Shown here piece by piece: positions 42,080-53,899 of a stretch of 64,000 bases of DNA. Every line of letters starts with the position of its first letter. The stretch's first letter is position 1. The translations under genes and the position numbers were made by a program. The notes under the pieces are model-generated. The model did not search any database. It saw nothing but the letters and a program-made list of their open reading frames with translations, and was not told the DNA's origin. The stretch is from Peromyscus leucopus (Eukaryota > Chordata > Mammalia > Rodentia > Cricetidae): NCBI RefSeq assembly GCF_004664715.2, contig NC_051073.1, positions 65,299,436-65,363,435 of the forward strand. Direction: 5' to 3'.

Positions 42080-42480
42080 TACGTCGTTAAAACGCCTGGG
42101 GTCCTGCTCCAGTCGCACGGGAACCCTGCCGGCCGGCCGCGGCCAGCGCTGGAGTCGGAGGCCGGGGCGTTGCTTCGTCTTCCCCGGGGTCTGGCTGCAG
42201 GGTCTGCTCTCTCCCTCGCGGGTCGCTGCCCTCTCTTTGGACTCCAAGGCTCACCCTCGACGGCCCTCGCGGGATAGCAAGGGGTGTCCTCCGGCAGAGG
42301 GGCAGCACGGAGCGGACCTGAACCGGGATAACAACTCCACTTGGGGCCGTTGGCGCCACCGCGAGCACTTCCGGGAAGAAAGGCGCCGCCGCAAGACCCG
42401 CGCATGCGCACCCCGCCGCCGCCGCCTCGGCTAGCAGCGCAGGCTCCGCCCCGTGGGCTCCTGGCATTGCCTACTTGGGC
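42080..42480 (-). promoter_or_regulatory. CpG-rich candidate promoter, possibly of an RNA antisense to Tmem44
   Basis: A compact CG-dense block stands in otherwise CpG-poor DNA. It contains a perfect NRF1 site CGCGCATGCGCA (42399-42410) and an ETS/GABPA site ACTTCCGGG (42367-42375, CCCGGAAGT on the - strand). It also has GC boxes and a GCC run at 42411-42425. On the - strand a good splice donor (GTGAGC after GAGG) falls at 42254-42249. The block lies 4 kb beyond the Tmem44 3' end. Human has the lncRNA TMEM44-AS1 in this neighbourhood, so an orthologous antisense transcript is plausible. Orientation and orthology are inference. Confidence 0.55.
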
Positions 42481-43995
42481 ACCGCTGACTTAAGTGTCTC
42501 CCCGCTGGGTTTTTAAAAGGTAGCTACAAGGCTATTCTGTCGTGCCTTTGCGACTGACTAACAGCCTGAAGCTGTACTGGAAGCATTCTACCCAAGTACA
42601 TTCAACTTTAAAAACACAAAAACAAAAAAAAAGCGCAGGTGCATGATTTAACAAAAGAAAATCAGGTCGTGCCGGAGTTTATTAGGAAAACAACAGCGCC
42701 CTGCCCGCACCCAGCGGCCCTCTTTCAACTTCCCTTAGGTGTTTGGCTCTCGTGTCTTTGCACAATGTCAAAATTTAATGAGTAGCAGTGAATTCAAAAC
42801 CTCCTTGGAAGTCGAGATTTCCCTTGGTAACAGACAATTGGCAAACACAAGTTCTTTTATTTTGACTTTAATCGCGAATACTAACTCTCAGATCACACAC
42901 TGCACACCACCGTGTCATTGTATATCTGCTGTCTGTGTGGGATTCAGCACAGCTACAGCAGTGTAAAAAGGGCCGGCAGAGTCGGGGCTTCGCTGGAGGC
43001 AGAGGCCGAGAGCTGCTACCGATGCAGTTATGGCGCGTGGTAGATAGATACCCACAGTCCGACCGTGGCGCTAAAGGCAGAGAGAGCCAAGTCACAGGGT
43101 CGGTCACAAGGGACCAGCCTCACTGCAGAGGCTCAGAACGATGGAGGCGAGCTGTAAGGACCTGATTTGGACAGATGGACAGACAGACGATGGCAACTCC
43201 AGTAGTGGAGACTGAGCTAAGCTGAAACCTAGGAACAGTCGAAAAGTGAATGGGGTCATTGGTGTTGCCTATTGGCTGTCCTTTTAATGTAGTCTAGGTG
43301 AGGGTTTTGTTCATCTAGTGAGTCTGATAAGTTATTGGGCCTGGTTTTACTGATAAGTATTTAATGACATCCATGTGCTCTTCCATTCCTAACTTTGAAA
43401 AATGTGTGAGTGATGCGTTTTTACTTTTAGGCATAAGTTCTTGTAAATCTGTGCCTCATGGGTATTGCTGGACTCATGATGGTGTCCTCATGGACAACAA
43501 AGTTCAGAGTCGCCCTGCCTCTGCATATACATCCGTAGAATGGAGCCAAAGGATGCTTGAAAAATGGAGTTACGTAAGGCAAGGCACAGCCTGCAAGCCG
43601 CTGTTTCTCACACTACAGAGTGACCTGGAGCGAGGCATAGTGTGATCTCCACTCTTGGACCTTGTAGACAAGCACACCAGTAGTCAGCTTCATCCCCAGA
43701 CTCCAACCTGCCTTCCGGCTACCAGTGCCAACATTTGAACTAGCTTCTCCCCAGCTCCCACTGAGCACAGGTTAGAGTCAGCAGTTAGACAGGGTCACTG
43801 GTAGACTGAGAAATGGGGAAAAAAAACCATCCAGAGTTGTTGTGGAGACTTCAGACCAGGACCACCTGGATAGTCCCTAGCTGACCTGGCTTCTGAGCTC
43901 CCAGGTCACGAGGGACCTGAGCCCTCTCCAGCTACATACAAACAAAAGGATCATACACATAAAATAAAAGTAAATAAATCTTTAAAAATTTTAAA
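42481..43995. other. Single-copy-like intergenic DNA
   Basis: No SINE, LINE or gene is recognised in this 1.5 kb. It directly adjoins the CpG block, so it would be the first place to look for exons if transcription also runs on the + strand. Confidence 0.5.
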
Positions 43996-43997
43996 AT

Positions 43998-44190
43998 AAG
44001 GGCTGGAGAGATGGCTCAGCGGTCAAGAGCATTGGCTGCTCTTCCAGAGGTCCTGAGTTCAATTCCCAGCAACCACATGGTGGCTCACAGCCATCTATAG
44101 TGGGCTCTGATGTCCTCTTCTGGCATAAAGGTGTGCATGCAGATGGAGTACTCATACATTTCATACATTAAATAAATAATTAAAACTTTA
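43998..44190 (+). repeat. B2 SINE
   Basis: GGGCTGGAGAGATGGCTCAG, TTCCAGAGGTCCTGAGTTCA, CACATGGTGGCTCACAGCCA and an AAAT-rich tail. A decayed ID-like piece follows at about 44350-44420 (GGTGTAGCTCAGGGATTGCC). Confidence 0.92.
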
Positions 44191-44717
44191 AAAATGTAAA
44201 AAAAAATACAAAAAGTTAAAAACAATTCAACACAATGTCAAGTACGAGAGAGCATGCGGCACCCACCACTAGCAATTACCATCATGGATTCATGTAGTTG
44301 TGATTTCCAAGCTGTGGGAGCACCTAAATACATCATACCTAAAAATATAGCTCCCCGGGTGTAGCTCAGGGATTGCCTCGCCTGTGAGCTGCCCTAGATT
44401 CCACCCACCCTTGCTTCAAAACAGCTCCCAGTAAAATTCCTTGTTCTTCGAAGTTTGTAGCACAAATACCTCCTATTCCATTTCAAAAGATGCCCCTGGG
44501 CTGGAGCAGATGCTGAGTTCAGCTCCTTGGCAATCGTGTCTCCTAAGACTCAAGAAAGATAATAGAAGATTGGATAGAAACTATTCCCAAACTGGAGAAA
44601 ACCACCAGAGAGGGCCCCTGAGAAGTCTAAGCCAAGTTGCTAGTTAAAAACTCTGCAGGAGGTACAGTAGAGGAGAATCAAAAAAGAGAAACAGTCTATT
44701 GTCTCTTTTGTGTTGGT

Positions 44718-45072
44718 TTTTTTTGTTTTTTGTTTTTTGTTTTTTTGTTTTTTTTTTGTTTTTTTTTGGTTTTTCAAGACACGGTTTCTCTGTGTAGCCC
44801 TGGCTGTCCTGGAACTTGCTCTGTAGACCAGGCTGGCCTTGAACTCACAGAGATCCGCCTGGCTCTGCCTCCCGAGTGCTGGGATTAAAGGTGTGCGCCA
44901 CCACCGCCCGGCTGGTGTTGGTTTTGATTTGTTTTTTCAGACAAGGTCTCTTTCCATAGCCCTAGTTGTCCTGAACTCACTGCATTGACCAGGCTGGCCT
45001 CAAACTCACAGAGACCCACCTACCTCTGCCTCCTGAGTGCTGGGACTAAAGGTGTGCGCCACACCTGGCTCT
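44718..45072 (-). repeat. Two reverse B1 SINEs
   Basis: 44718-44768 is a GT4-8 tail. 44769-44913 is a full B1. 44935-45072 is a second B1 (GGACTAAAGGTGTGCGCCAC). Confidence 0.92.
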
Positions 45073-45714
45073 TCCTGCAGGCTGACTCTTTCTAGGGAAG
45101 CTGTAGGAGAAAATAAAGAAAGGCTCTCAGTGTTGGCCGCATCTGAGAAGGCTCTCTGGGACGTCAGTCACTCTTACCAACAAATCTCTAAAGTCCTCTG
45201 GCTCCAGGAAAGGAAGAGATGACCAGGGGCCACTTTTTAGCGGCTTCCCACGTGTGGCTGGGTGCCAAGCAAAGCAGTACTGTCAGGCCAGGATGGGTAG
45301 ACTCCAGTTGGTCTGCCCCTGAGAAAATAACAGGACCTGCGACTTAGATGAGGTGCCCGATACGAGTCTGATAAGGTGCCTCTGTGGCTGGAGCAATGGG
45401 GACGCACGGGGCTAGAGAGCAGGACGAACAACGGAAGGCCTGGAGCGTCCAGACAAGGAAATTCTCTCCCTGAATTGCCTTTTCCTATTGAGATAAGATA
45501 ATATACAATAAAGCACAGGGCTCTGAAGCGCCGCCTCCAACCCCAGCAGAGAAGCCAGCGCTCAGGCCTGGCTGAGGCATGCGATTTTCTGGGGGGTCTG
45601 CAGCTGGCTCTGGCCTGCTACACCTAAGACAAAGGCATTGATCTTAGACCCAGAAGGCAGGTTCTGACTCCTACCACTCACTGGTTGTGGGGTTCTGATT
45701 TCCTTTTTTTAATT

Positions 45715-46008
45715 TTTCTTTCTTTCTTTCTTTTTTTTTTTTTTTAGGGTTTCTCTGTGTAGCTTTGCGCCTTTCCTGGAACTCACTTGGTAGCCCAGGC
45801 TGGCCTCGAACTCACAGAGATCCACCTGCCTCTGCCTCCCGAGTGCTGGGATCAAAGGTGTGCGCCACCGCCGAAGTGGAGCCTTTCTATGTAGTCCAGG
45901 CTGACTTTAAACTCACTGTGTACACCAGGCTGGACTTGAACTCTTAATCTTCCCATCTCAGCCTTCCCATTACTGGGATTAGAGGTGTGAGCCACTGGGC
46001 CTGGCTGT
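45715..46008 (-). repeat. Two reverse B1 SINEs back to back
   Basis: 45745-45875 is the cricetid-type B1 (GCTTTGCGCCTTTCCTGGAA). 45876-46008 is an older B1 into which the first probably inserted. Confidence 0.85.
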
Positions 46009-46454
46009 CATTATTATTAATCTTACATATATGTCCGCCTCTTCTCCTGTTAGTAAATTTGAAGACTCCTAAGGAGCCATGGGCGAGCTCTTTAAATTCC
46101 AAAACATCACGGAGAAAGATCAGCACAAAGGATTTCATTTGTATAGGTTTTCCCATTTTTTAGGACCAGATCCACTTTTCCTTAAAACTCACCTCGCTAT
46201 CTTTTAACGCCTGGACACATTTTTGTTATCCAGCTGCGTGTAAGGTTGAAGTTGTGAGCAGGCAAGACTGAGGAGCCTGAAGTAGGTGAGTACACAGTGG
46301 CAGATCGCGTCACCCTGTTCAGAGAGCCTTAAACAGGAACTAGATCCCTGTAGGCAATCTAGTGACTCGCCAATCGTCCCAAGTGAGCCAGTGTCCCAGG
46401 AGACCAGAGCTGGCAGCCGCCACAGAAGATGGGGGGCAGGGTCTAGGGCTGGGC

Positions 46455-46790
46455 TGGAGCAGTGCCTTTTCTTGCCACTGTGACCAAACAACCAACAAGA
46501 AGCAACTTGAAGGAAGAAGGGGACGCACGGAACGGGAGTGTGTGGCAGCTGATCACATTACAGCCAGCCAGGAAGCCCAGAGACATAAATGCTGGGCTCA
46601 GCTCCGTGTCTCCTTTTTTATTTAAGTCCAAGACTCCAGCCCACAGGGATGGAGCCATCCACATTCAGGGCAGGTCTTCCCTGCTCAGTTAAATCTTTCT
46701 AGAAACACCCTCCCAGACTCTTCCCTAAGGGGTGTTGCTACAGCGATTCTAAGTCCAGTCTAGTTGACAATGAAAAACCGTCAGTCTGAG
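46455..46790 (-). repeat. L1 3'-end fragment, second type
   Basis: Shares CACTGTGACCAAACAACC, AGCAACTTGAAGGA, GGGCAGGTCTTCCCTGCTCA and TCTAGTTGACAATGA with the copy at 20935. Confidence 0.6.
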
Positions 46791-47838
46791 ATGTTGGCCT
46801 GAATGTCTGCATCAGGGAGGCGGAGCAGATCCCCATGATGGGGAAGAGAACTGACGCCTTGTGAATGGTTGTCTAGTGCCCACCCCCCCCCCCCCCAGCT
46901 GCACCCAGCTCCGTTTATTACCCTCCTTAGCTTCCTCGGCTGTAAAATGCGATAATTGATATCTTCCTGTCACATGGGGTTGTGAGACAACGAATGTTTC
47001 TTAGTAAAACGGTAATTTCACCTCTCTCTGTACTCACGGTTCCTGGGAGATAGGCCAGTGCTCCAACTAGCTCTCATGGTGCTGAACAAAGGTTGCATTC
47101 TCTCCAGGGGCCGGCATTCAACCAGCCTTCACTAGCTGGCCTATGAATGGGGTCACATTTCTGCTCCCCTTGCCTTCCTGATCCCTTTGGTCCTCACTTC
47201 CTTTATATTCCACCAGCTAACACTTTCTGAGGGCTTAGTGTGTGCAGGCCACCCTGCTGGATCTGGAAGAGGATAGAAAACACCCAGTCTTGGCTTGTGT
47301 TGGCTGGAGAGGAGAACACAGAGCCTGGGGGAAAGGTTAGGAGGGATTTCTACTGCTAGATCAGGGAGGCATTTCCCAAGGATATGACCTCTGAGTCTGG
47401 CTTGGAGGAGCAGGTCATGCTCTCTCAAGCGGGAAGGTCAAGAGCACAGAGCACATGGGTGCATACCTGTCATGCCCATGTATAAGTACAATGACCTGTC
47501 CCTTTATGACAGAAAGGCGGTGTCAGCCACGCTCGGCCAGCAGCTTCTCTCTAAGCAAGAGGGTTTAGAAACTAGACAGTTCCTGGAAATAGCCCTGCCT
47601 GTTATTTCTGGGTCGTGACCATGGCTAAATTAAGACATCTGTCCCCCACCCTGACTGTGCACCAGAATTACCTGTGGCTTGTTCTAGGTTTGGATTCCAT
47701 TCACGTTTCCTGGCCCCACCCTTCACGAGCTCTGATTTAGTGACTGGGTTTGGAGCCCCGTGACTGCGCTCAGCTTTTGCAAATTTTGAGGGCAGAAATA
47801 CTGTTTCATACTTGTTTTTCTAGTTCCGGACTGGAGGT
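46791..47838. other. Single-copy-like intergenic DNA
   Basis: Nothing recognised apart from a run of about 14 C at 46884-46899. Confidence 0.5.
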
Positions 47839-47839
47839 T

Positions 47840-47945
47840 GAACACGGGCCAGTGTGCTGGTGCATGCTCATAATCCCAGCACTCGGTGTATGGAGACAGG
47901 AGGGTCAGGGGTTCAAGGTCAGACTGCTACATAACAAGCCTCCAC
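47840..47945 (+). repeat. Old B1 SINE fragment
   Basis: GCTCATAATCCCAGCACTCG, then GGAGACAGGAGGGTCAGGG and a shortened end. From 47946 to 48595 nothing further is recognised. Confidence 0.65.
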
Positions 47946-48603
47946 ACGAATACTTGTAGTAAATGAATATATAAGCCACATAAAATATATCAATTGAAGA
48001 GTACGTGTATACCTCTAAACACAGTGCATTGATAAATAAATCCAACAACCAAAAGGCACATAGTGAGGGTTAGTAAGGACGCAGTAAGTCTCCATAGTAA
48101 GTAAATAGTAAGAAGAGACCAGTGTAAAACCAAGAACTGCTAGTCGTTACCTCTGCTGTGTCTGCTTACTGCCTCCTGGTGTCGCTGTCGGACACTGGCC
48201 CGCCTGTGTCTTCAGCTGGCTCCACCGGAGGCTTTTCATAGCCGACTGCCAGGGCCGCTTTCCCCTTTGCTGACCTTGGCTCACTCGTGAGTGATCCATC
48301 ACACGTGAGTGATCCAGTGCACCTGCAGAGGCTCCTCCCTGCACACCAGCTCGTTCCGCACGTCGGGTCAGACCTGGTTTGAGCCCTGCGCCGCTCACTG
48401 AACCACACCTCCCCTCTCCATGCGTCTCCTCCCCCAGAGGGCCATCTGAGGAGCTGCAGCATCTCTTGGATTACCTTGGAGCCTTAGGGTGGGAATATGT
48501 CCATTTTCTCAGACCATGAGATTGTCCTTTTAAAGAAAATGACCAGTCAGTTCTGACCTCTGTTCAGAAGGCTGTACTTAGTGGCTCCTATCATCCTCTA
48601 GAG

Positions 48604-48836
48604 CAGTGGTTCTCAATGTTCCTAAGTATTTGACTCTTTAATACAGTCCCTCATGTGTGGTGACCCCAACCTTAAAATTATTTTTGTTGCTACTTCATAA
48701 CTATAATTTTGCTACTGTTATTAATCATATTGTAAATATCTGTGTTTTCTAATGGTCTTAGGTGACCCCTGTGAAATGGCTCCCCCTGCCCCCCCCACAC
48801 ACAAAGGGGTCACAACCCACAGGTTGAGAACTGCTG
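48604..48836. mobile_element. URR1 non-autonomous hAT-Charlie DNA transposon
   Basis: Ends are CAGTGGTTCTCAA and TTGAGAACTGCTG, inverted repeats typical of URR1. The interior reads GGTGACCCCAACCTTAAAAT, GTTGCTACTTCATAACTATA and AAAGGGGTCACAACCCACAG. An 8-bp target duplication is present, CTCTAGAG before (48596-48603) and CTCTAAAG after (48837-48844), matching the hAT preference for NTCTAGAN. It is 233 bp, complete, with no coding capacity. Confidence 0.95.
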
Positions 48837-48844
48837 CTCTAAAG

Positions 48845-50875
48845 GGTACCCCTTCAAGACTACCAACGCCAATACTTTTGGTGAAGCCAGCATCTGGGAC
48901 TCCAAGGCAGATGTTTGCTTCTTCAAGGGAGCAGAAAAATCTCCCACCTGCCTAGTCTCTGCTTGGAAACCATATAATAGGTGGATTATTCAAAATCCAG
49001 CAAAAATCTCTATGCAGCCAAGAAAAAGGATCGGTGGGTCAGGAAGCTTGAGCCTTATTGGTTACTGAAGGTCGTCTGTAGAGGTCGGAGGCTGTGTGCA
49101 TATTCACTTGAGGTTTCATCCGTCTACACTGTGCGCCACATTGGGGCTACATCAAAGACCGGTTTAAGTCAGTTCTCAGATCACCTGCTCCAATCCCTGG
49201 GCTGCAGCGTCTGGGGGGGCCATGCTCACAGCAGATTCTCAGGTCCAGACTTCTCACCAGTAACACTGATTCAGTGAGTGACATGGGGTGGAGAGGAGTG
49301 GAGAGGAACCCCAAATCCTAGTAAGAAGTCACAGAGAGGCAGAGAGGGCTTGGGCAAGGCGAAGGGCTGCCTACAGGGTCGTGCCTAGCTAGGGGTTTAT
49401 CCAGCAGGAAGAGCATTGCACACATAGTCCAATACATCAGAACTGTCAGCAAAGCTGGGAACCAGTGGCAGCTTCCAGATAACTCTCAAATCTCTTGACA
49501 AATAACTCGTTGCCTATCTGGCTGTCAGGTCATAGTTTGAGATGGAGGAAAATGTGTGTATCCAAAACATCTGTGGGAGCCGCGGTAAAGCCCCTGGGAA
49601 TCCAAGCAGGAAGACAATTGTGGCCAGTGGTCAGTGAGGAAAGCCTGGTGCTCCGATGACCTCATGGCTCTTTTCTAGACACTCCCTTCCCTCCTGCCCA
49701 CCTCCACCCACCGGCATATCAGACAGATGACCGAACGAGCACAGGGGAAAAGTGTTCCCCATCGATAACGCTCGTTCTCACGTGTCGCTGTCCACCCCCC
49801 CCCCCCCCGCCTTCTTGTCCCCCGAATGTCCCCTGACAGCATGCTGAGCTGGGCTGAGTGAGGTCAGTGGGAACTCACGCTCTCTCTCAGCAGACCCAGG
49901 AGGGCTTGAAGATTGCGTAAGGGCAAGTGCCTGGTCATGCCTTGAATTCTTTGTGTGAAACTTCCAGCTCTGACAACGCAGGTCACATTTTGTTCCCTGG
50001 CTCACTCACTACCCAGGATTCTGTCTCCTGAGCAGCGTTGGCCGTGAGAATACCTTCATATCGCCTCAGAGGGGTCAGCAAGGGACCCTAACCGACGCTG
50101 AGGAAGAGACGAGATGTAGTGCACTTGGCTCTAATGCCCCAGCCTCTGGAGTCCACACCTCAGACAGAACCTCCCTCCCCAACAAAAAGGTTGTGGGTGC
50201 CCCTAACGGTCTGCTCGCTGCCACTGTCTTTCCAGTCCTTCACAGCTAGTGACCTACAAGTGATAACACACGTCCTGGAGCCGGAGCGTGCCTGGTGTGT
50301 CGCCACAGACAGAAAAAAAATGCAGAGGGGTCATCCACATGATCGTGCTTCAAACCTCAGGGCTCCCCAGCTCTCCCAGGCCTCCCACTTGGCTAACTAT
50401 TTGGGAATTGGCACAATAGCTTTACTAAAGCTAGGGTGAGCAATTATGTGGTGGGAAGTCATGTGATTGTCCAAATTGAACCAATTTGTCAAAGACCATT
50501 TTCCTCTCACCAACCTCCCCCCCTCGCTGCCACACCCTACGATAAGATAGGGTCCCCAGAGCACAATAATCTTTTCCTGAGATACAATTTACAGACTCCC
50601 AAGAGAAGAAACAACAGTGAGGCTAATTTTGGATTTTCTAAGACTAAAGAAAAACACACAGGCAGGCCCTGTCCTGCCCCAGGAAGCCAGGGTGGGCCCC
50701 GTTTTGTCTCTCCAGGGTATCTGCTCAGATCACCAGAGGTTTGGGGGAACAATACTGAGGTGGTGAGGGGAAGATGGGAACAGAGTCTGGCCCTCTCAGC
50801 AATGACCATGACCCAGCCTCTCTGGGGTTCTGAGCATCTGATAACTGTATTTCAGGATTAATATTTCTTTTCCTT
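48845..50875. other. Two kb of single-copy-like DNA
   Basis: No gene or interspersed repeat recognised. There is a C-run at 49795-49808. This is the longest repeat-free stretch downstream of the CpG block. Confidence 0.5.
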
Positions 50876-51040
50876 TTTTTTTTTTTAAAAAAGATTTATT
50901 TATTTATTACATATACAGAAGAGGGTGCTAGATCTCATTACAGATGGTTGTGAGCCATCATGTGTGTGCTGGGATTTGAACTCAGGACCTCTGGAAGGGC
51001 ATTCGGTGCTCTTAGCCTCTGAGCCATCTCTCCAGCCCTA
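50876..51040 (-). repeat. B2 SINE
   Basis: Reverse B2: (TTTA)n tail, GGGATTTGAACTCAGGACCT and CTCTGAGCCATCTCTCCAGC. Confidence 0.92.
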
Positions 51041-51562
51041 ACATTTTTTTAAAACTGCTCCTTACCATCCCTCCCCCAACTCAACTGCTAATGAACTAAG
51101 AGTCGGGGATGCCTTGAGACGCAGCTGTGGCCCTGATGCTTCTCTGTGGATACCCTCCAGGTTTTACTATGTTGGTAGACATATGCACCTTTGTTTCCCC
51201 TGCCACATTTGACTCTTAGAGGGATGTGTAGTTAAAAACAAATGAAAAACCCATTGCGCTGTCAACACTGGTGAGATTTTTTTAATGTAGCCTCGAGTCT
51301 TGAGAGTCTCCCGTTACCTTTTACAGTAGTCTGGGCGAGGCTCACACATCTGCCTGCACTCAGGGTGCCACCCGGGCTGCTGTTCTGCGGACCACACTTG
51401 TGTAGCAGAGCTTGGAGGCGAGTGGTAATTCTGAGCCCGCGCTGCAGCCATGGCCTCCTAACTGTCTCCAGTCCTTCCATTCAACTCTAGCCCATTCCTG
51501 TTGCCTCCAGAGGGACCTCATAGCGCAGTGCCATTTCCCTCCTTGTTTAAAATCCTTCTGTG

Positions 51563-51719
51563 ATAGGGCTGGGCCATTGAGAGCATATGTTGCTCTTCCA
51601 GAGGACCTGAGTTCAATCCCAGAGCCCACATCTGGCGGCTCATAACTACCTATGACTCCAGCTCCATGGGATCTGATTCCTCCGGTCTCTGAGGCCACCT
51701 GCACTCACATGTATGACAC

Positions 51720-51773
<54 letters not shown>

Positions 51774-51930
51774 TTAAGAGTAAAATAGGTCAGGCAGTGG
51801 TGGCCCACTCCTTTAATCCCAGCACACAGGAGGCAGAGGCAGGTGGATCAGAGTGAGTTCCAGGACAGCTAGGGCTACTCAGAGACACCCTGTTGTCTCA
51901 AAAAGACAAAATAAAATAAAATAAAATAAA
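51563..51930 (+). repeat. B2-type SINE with (CA)n, then B1
   Basis: 51563-51720 is a forward B2-type SINE ending in (CA)n at 51722-51771. 51783-51930 is a forward B1 with an (AAAAT)n tail. Confidence 0.85.
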
Positions 51931-52261
51931 ATATTTTTAAGTATGTGTTATAACTAACTGGTTTCTATTCCATTTTTTCCCATTGTATAGGAATAGGAAT
52001 AATCCTACTGTCCACAAGGAGTAACTGAGCCGGGGAGTGTCTGTAGACTTTCACCTGCAGGTTTCTCTGTGCTCAGGAAGCAGGGACAAGGGTGAGTGAT
52101 CCTGACATGGTCACCAGTCCCTGCTTAGACCACATTCTCCCAGGATGCTTCGTTCTTTCGGTGCGGAGCAGATCGTTTTGGCAGAAGTGACTGTTGTTGG
52201 CCATTTCCTGCTAGTTGTCCCTGAGTTCTCAACAAAGGTGTATATTTAGTTAAGAATTAAG

Positions 52262-52975
52262 AACTCTCTGACCCAGCAATGGCGGCCCCCACCTTTAATC
52301 CCAGCACTCGGGAGGCAGAGGCAGGTGGATCTCTGTGAGTTAGAGGCTAGCCTGGTCTACAGAGCGAGTTCCAGGACAGCCAGGGATACATAGAAAGACC
52401 CCATCTCAGTCGGGCAGTGGTGGCATATGCTTTTAATCCCAGCACTCAGGAGGCAGAGCCAGGTGGATCTCTGTGAGTTCGAGGCCAGCCTGGGCTACCA
52501 AGTGAGTTCAAGGAAAGACGCAAAGCTACACAGAGAAACCCTGTCTTGGAAAAAAAAAAAAGATGATTCTCAGGAAATAAGAATCTGTGGTCCTGATGCC
52601 TGCTCCTTTGAGGAGTTGATAATTAATTTATAAAATTCTTAGCCATCTTGTTTGTTTATTTTGTCTCACAATTATTTCACTATGTAGCCCTGACTGGTCT
52701 GAACTCATTACTTAGACCAGGCTGGCTTTGAACTCACAGTGCTCTCTCTGTCTCTATCTCCTGATTGTTGAGATCATATGCCCACCATACTCAGCTCAAA
52801 TTCTTTTTTTTTTATTTTTCTTTTTCCTTGTTTCTTTGAGACAGAGTCTCACTTTGTAGCCTTGACTGGCAGGGAGCTGAGTATACAGATCTGGCTGGCC
52901 TTAAAGTTACAGAGATTCTCCAGCTCAGCCTCCCAAGGGCTGGGGTTAAAGACCACCATATCTGGTCCAAATTCA
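52262..52975. repeat. Four B1 SINEs
   Basis: 52262-52410 and 52411-52560 are forward copies in direct contact; the second is cricetid-type and better preserved. 52655-52795 and 52805-52975 are reverse, older copies. Confidence 0.85.
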
Positions 52976-52999
52976 TTTTCAAGTTATGTCCATGTCTGT

Positions 53000-53495
53000 A
53001 AGGCTGAGTGAGTTTATGTACCATGTGCAGGCAGGTGCTCAAGGAGGCCAGAGGGTGTCAGAGACCCCAGTGACAGGTGGTTGGGAGCTGCCTGACGTGG
53101 GTCCTGGGAATCGAACCTGGATCCTCCTCGAGAGCAGCATGTACTCCTGAGCCATCTCTCCAGCCTCTCAGCAAACTTTAAAGGTGTAATTTCAGGAGCC
53201 ACCAAGTTTGTATGTATGACTATTGTGAAGCTACTGAGCTTGTGATGATCCTGGGAGGCCCGTCTCCATGCTCTTGGGTCTATCGTCTTCTTGCCCTGAG
53301 TACCTTTCTATTAACCTTACTTAAGAAAAATTAAAATTCTCTTTCTGGCCAGGTGTTATAGTGCATGTCTTTAATCATAGCGCTGGAGAGGCAGAGGCAG
53401 GCAGATTGCTGAGTTCTAGGCCAGCCTGGTCGACAGACCAAGTTTCAGGATAGCCAGGGCTGTACATAGAAAACCTATCTTGAAAAAAAAAAAAA
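53000..53495. repeat. Reverse B2-type SINE and forward B1
   Basis: 53000-53170: GGGAATCGAACCTGGATCCT, CTGAGCCATCTCTCCAGCCT. 53345-53495: forward B1 with GCCAGCCTGGTCGACAGACC and an A-run. Confidence 0.82.
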
Positions 53496-53504
53496 AATCT
53501 CTCC

Positions 53505-53845
53505 AGGGCTGGGGATCCAACTCAATCAGTAAGTGCTCCCATGTATACATGAAGGACCTGAGTTCAGATCTTCAGAACCAAGGAAAGGCCTGACACAGAG
53601 GCACACACCTGTACCTCCAGCACCAGAGGGCACAGACAAGTGGGGCTGTAGAGTCTCTTGGCCACAAGGCTCACCTTGTTGGAATGATGAGCTCCAGGTT
53701 CAGCGAGAGAAGCTGTCTCCAAAAAGAGATGGAGAACAGTTAAGGAAAACACCTAACACTGACTTCTGGCTCCACCTGCGCCTGCCCGTGAGCGCGCACG
53801 CACGCGCGCACGCGCGCGCGCACGCACACACACACACACACACCC
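53505..53845 (+). repeat. B4-type SINE ending in alternating CG/CA tract
   Basis: Head GGGCTGGGGATCCAACTCAA with GACCTGAGTTCAGATCTTCA, middle CACACCTGTACCTCCAGCAC (B1-like), then CTGACTTCTGGCTCCACCTG. The tail 53791-53845 alternates purine and pyrimidine (GCGCGCACGCACGCGCGCAC and on). Confidence 0.75.
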
Positions 53846-53899
53846 CAGCATGCACACATTGTCAGATCCAAAAGAAACTCAGGACAAATGGCGAATTAT

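Noticed and set aside
42087..42467. Open frames on the - strand in the CpG block
   Set aside because: Alanine/proline/arginine-rich product typical of CG-rich DNA read by chance. No known domain, so I treat the block as a promoter.
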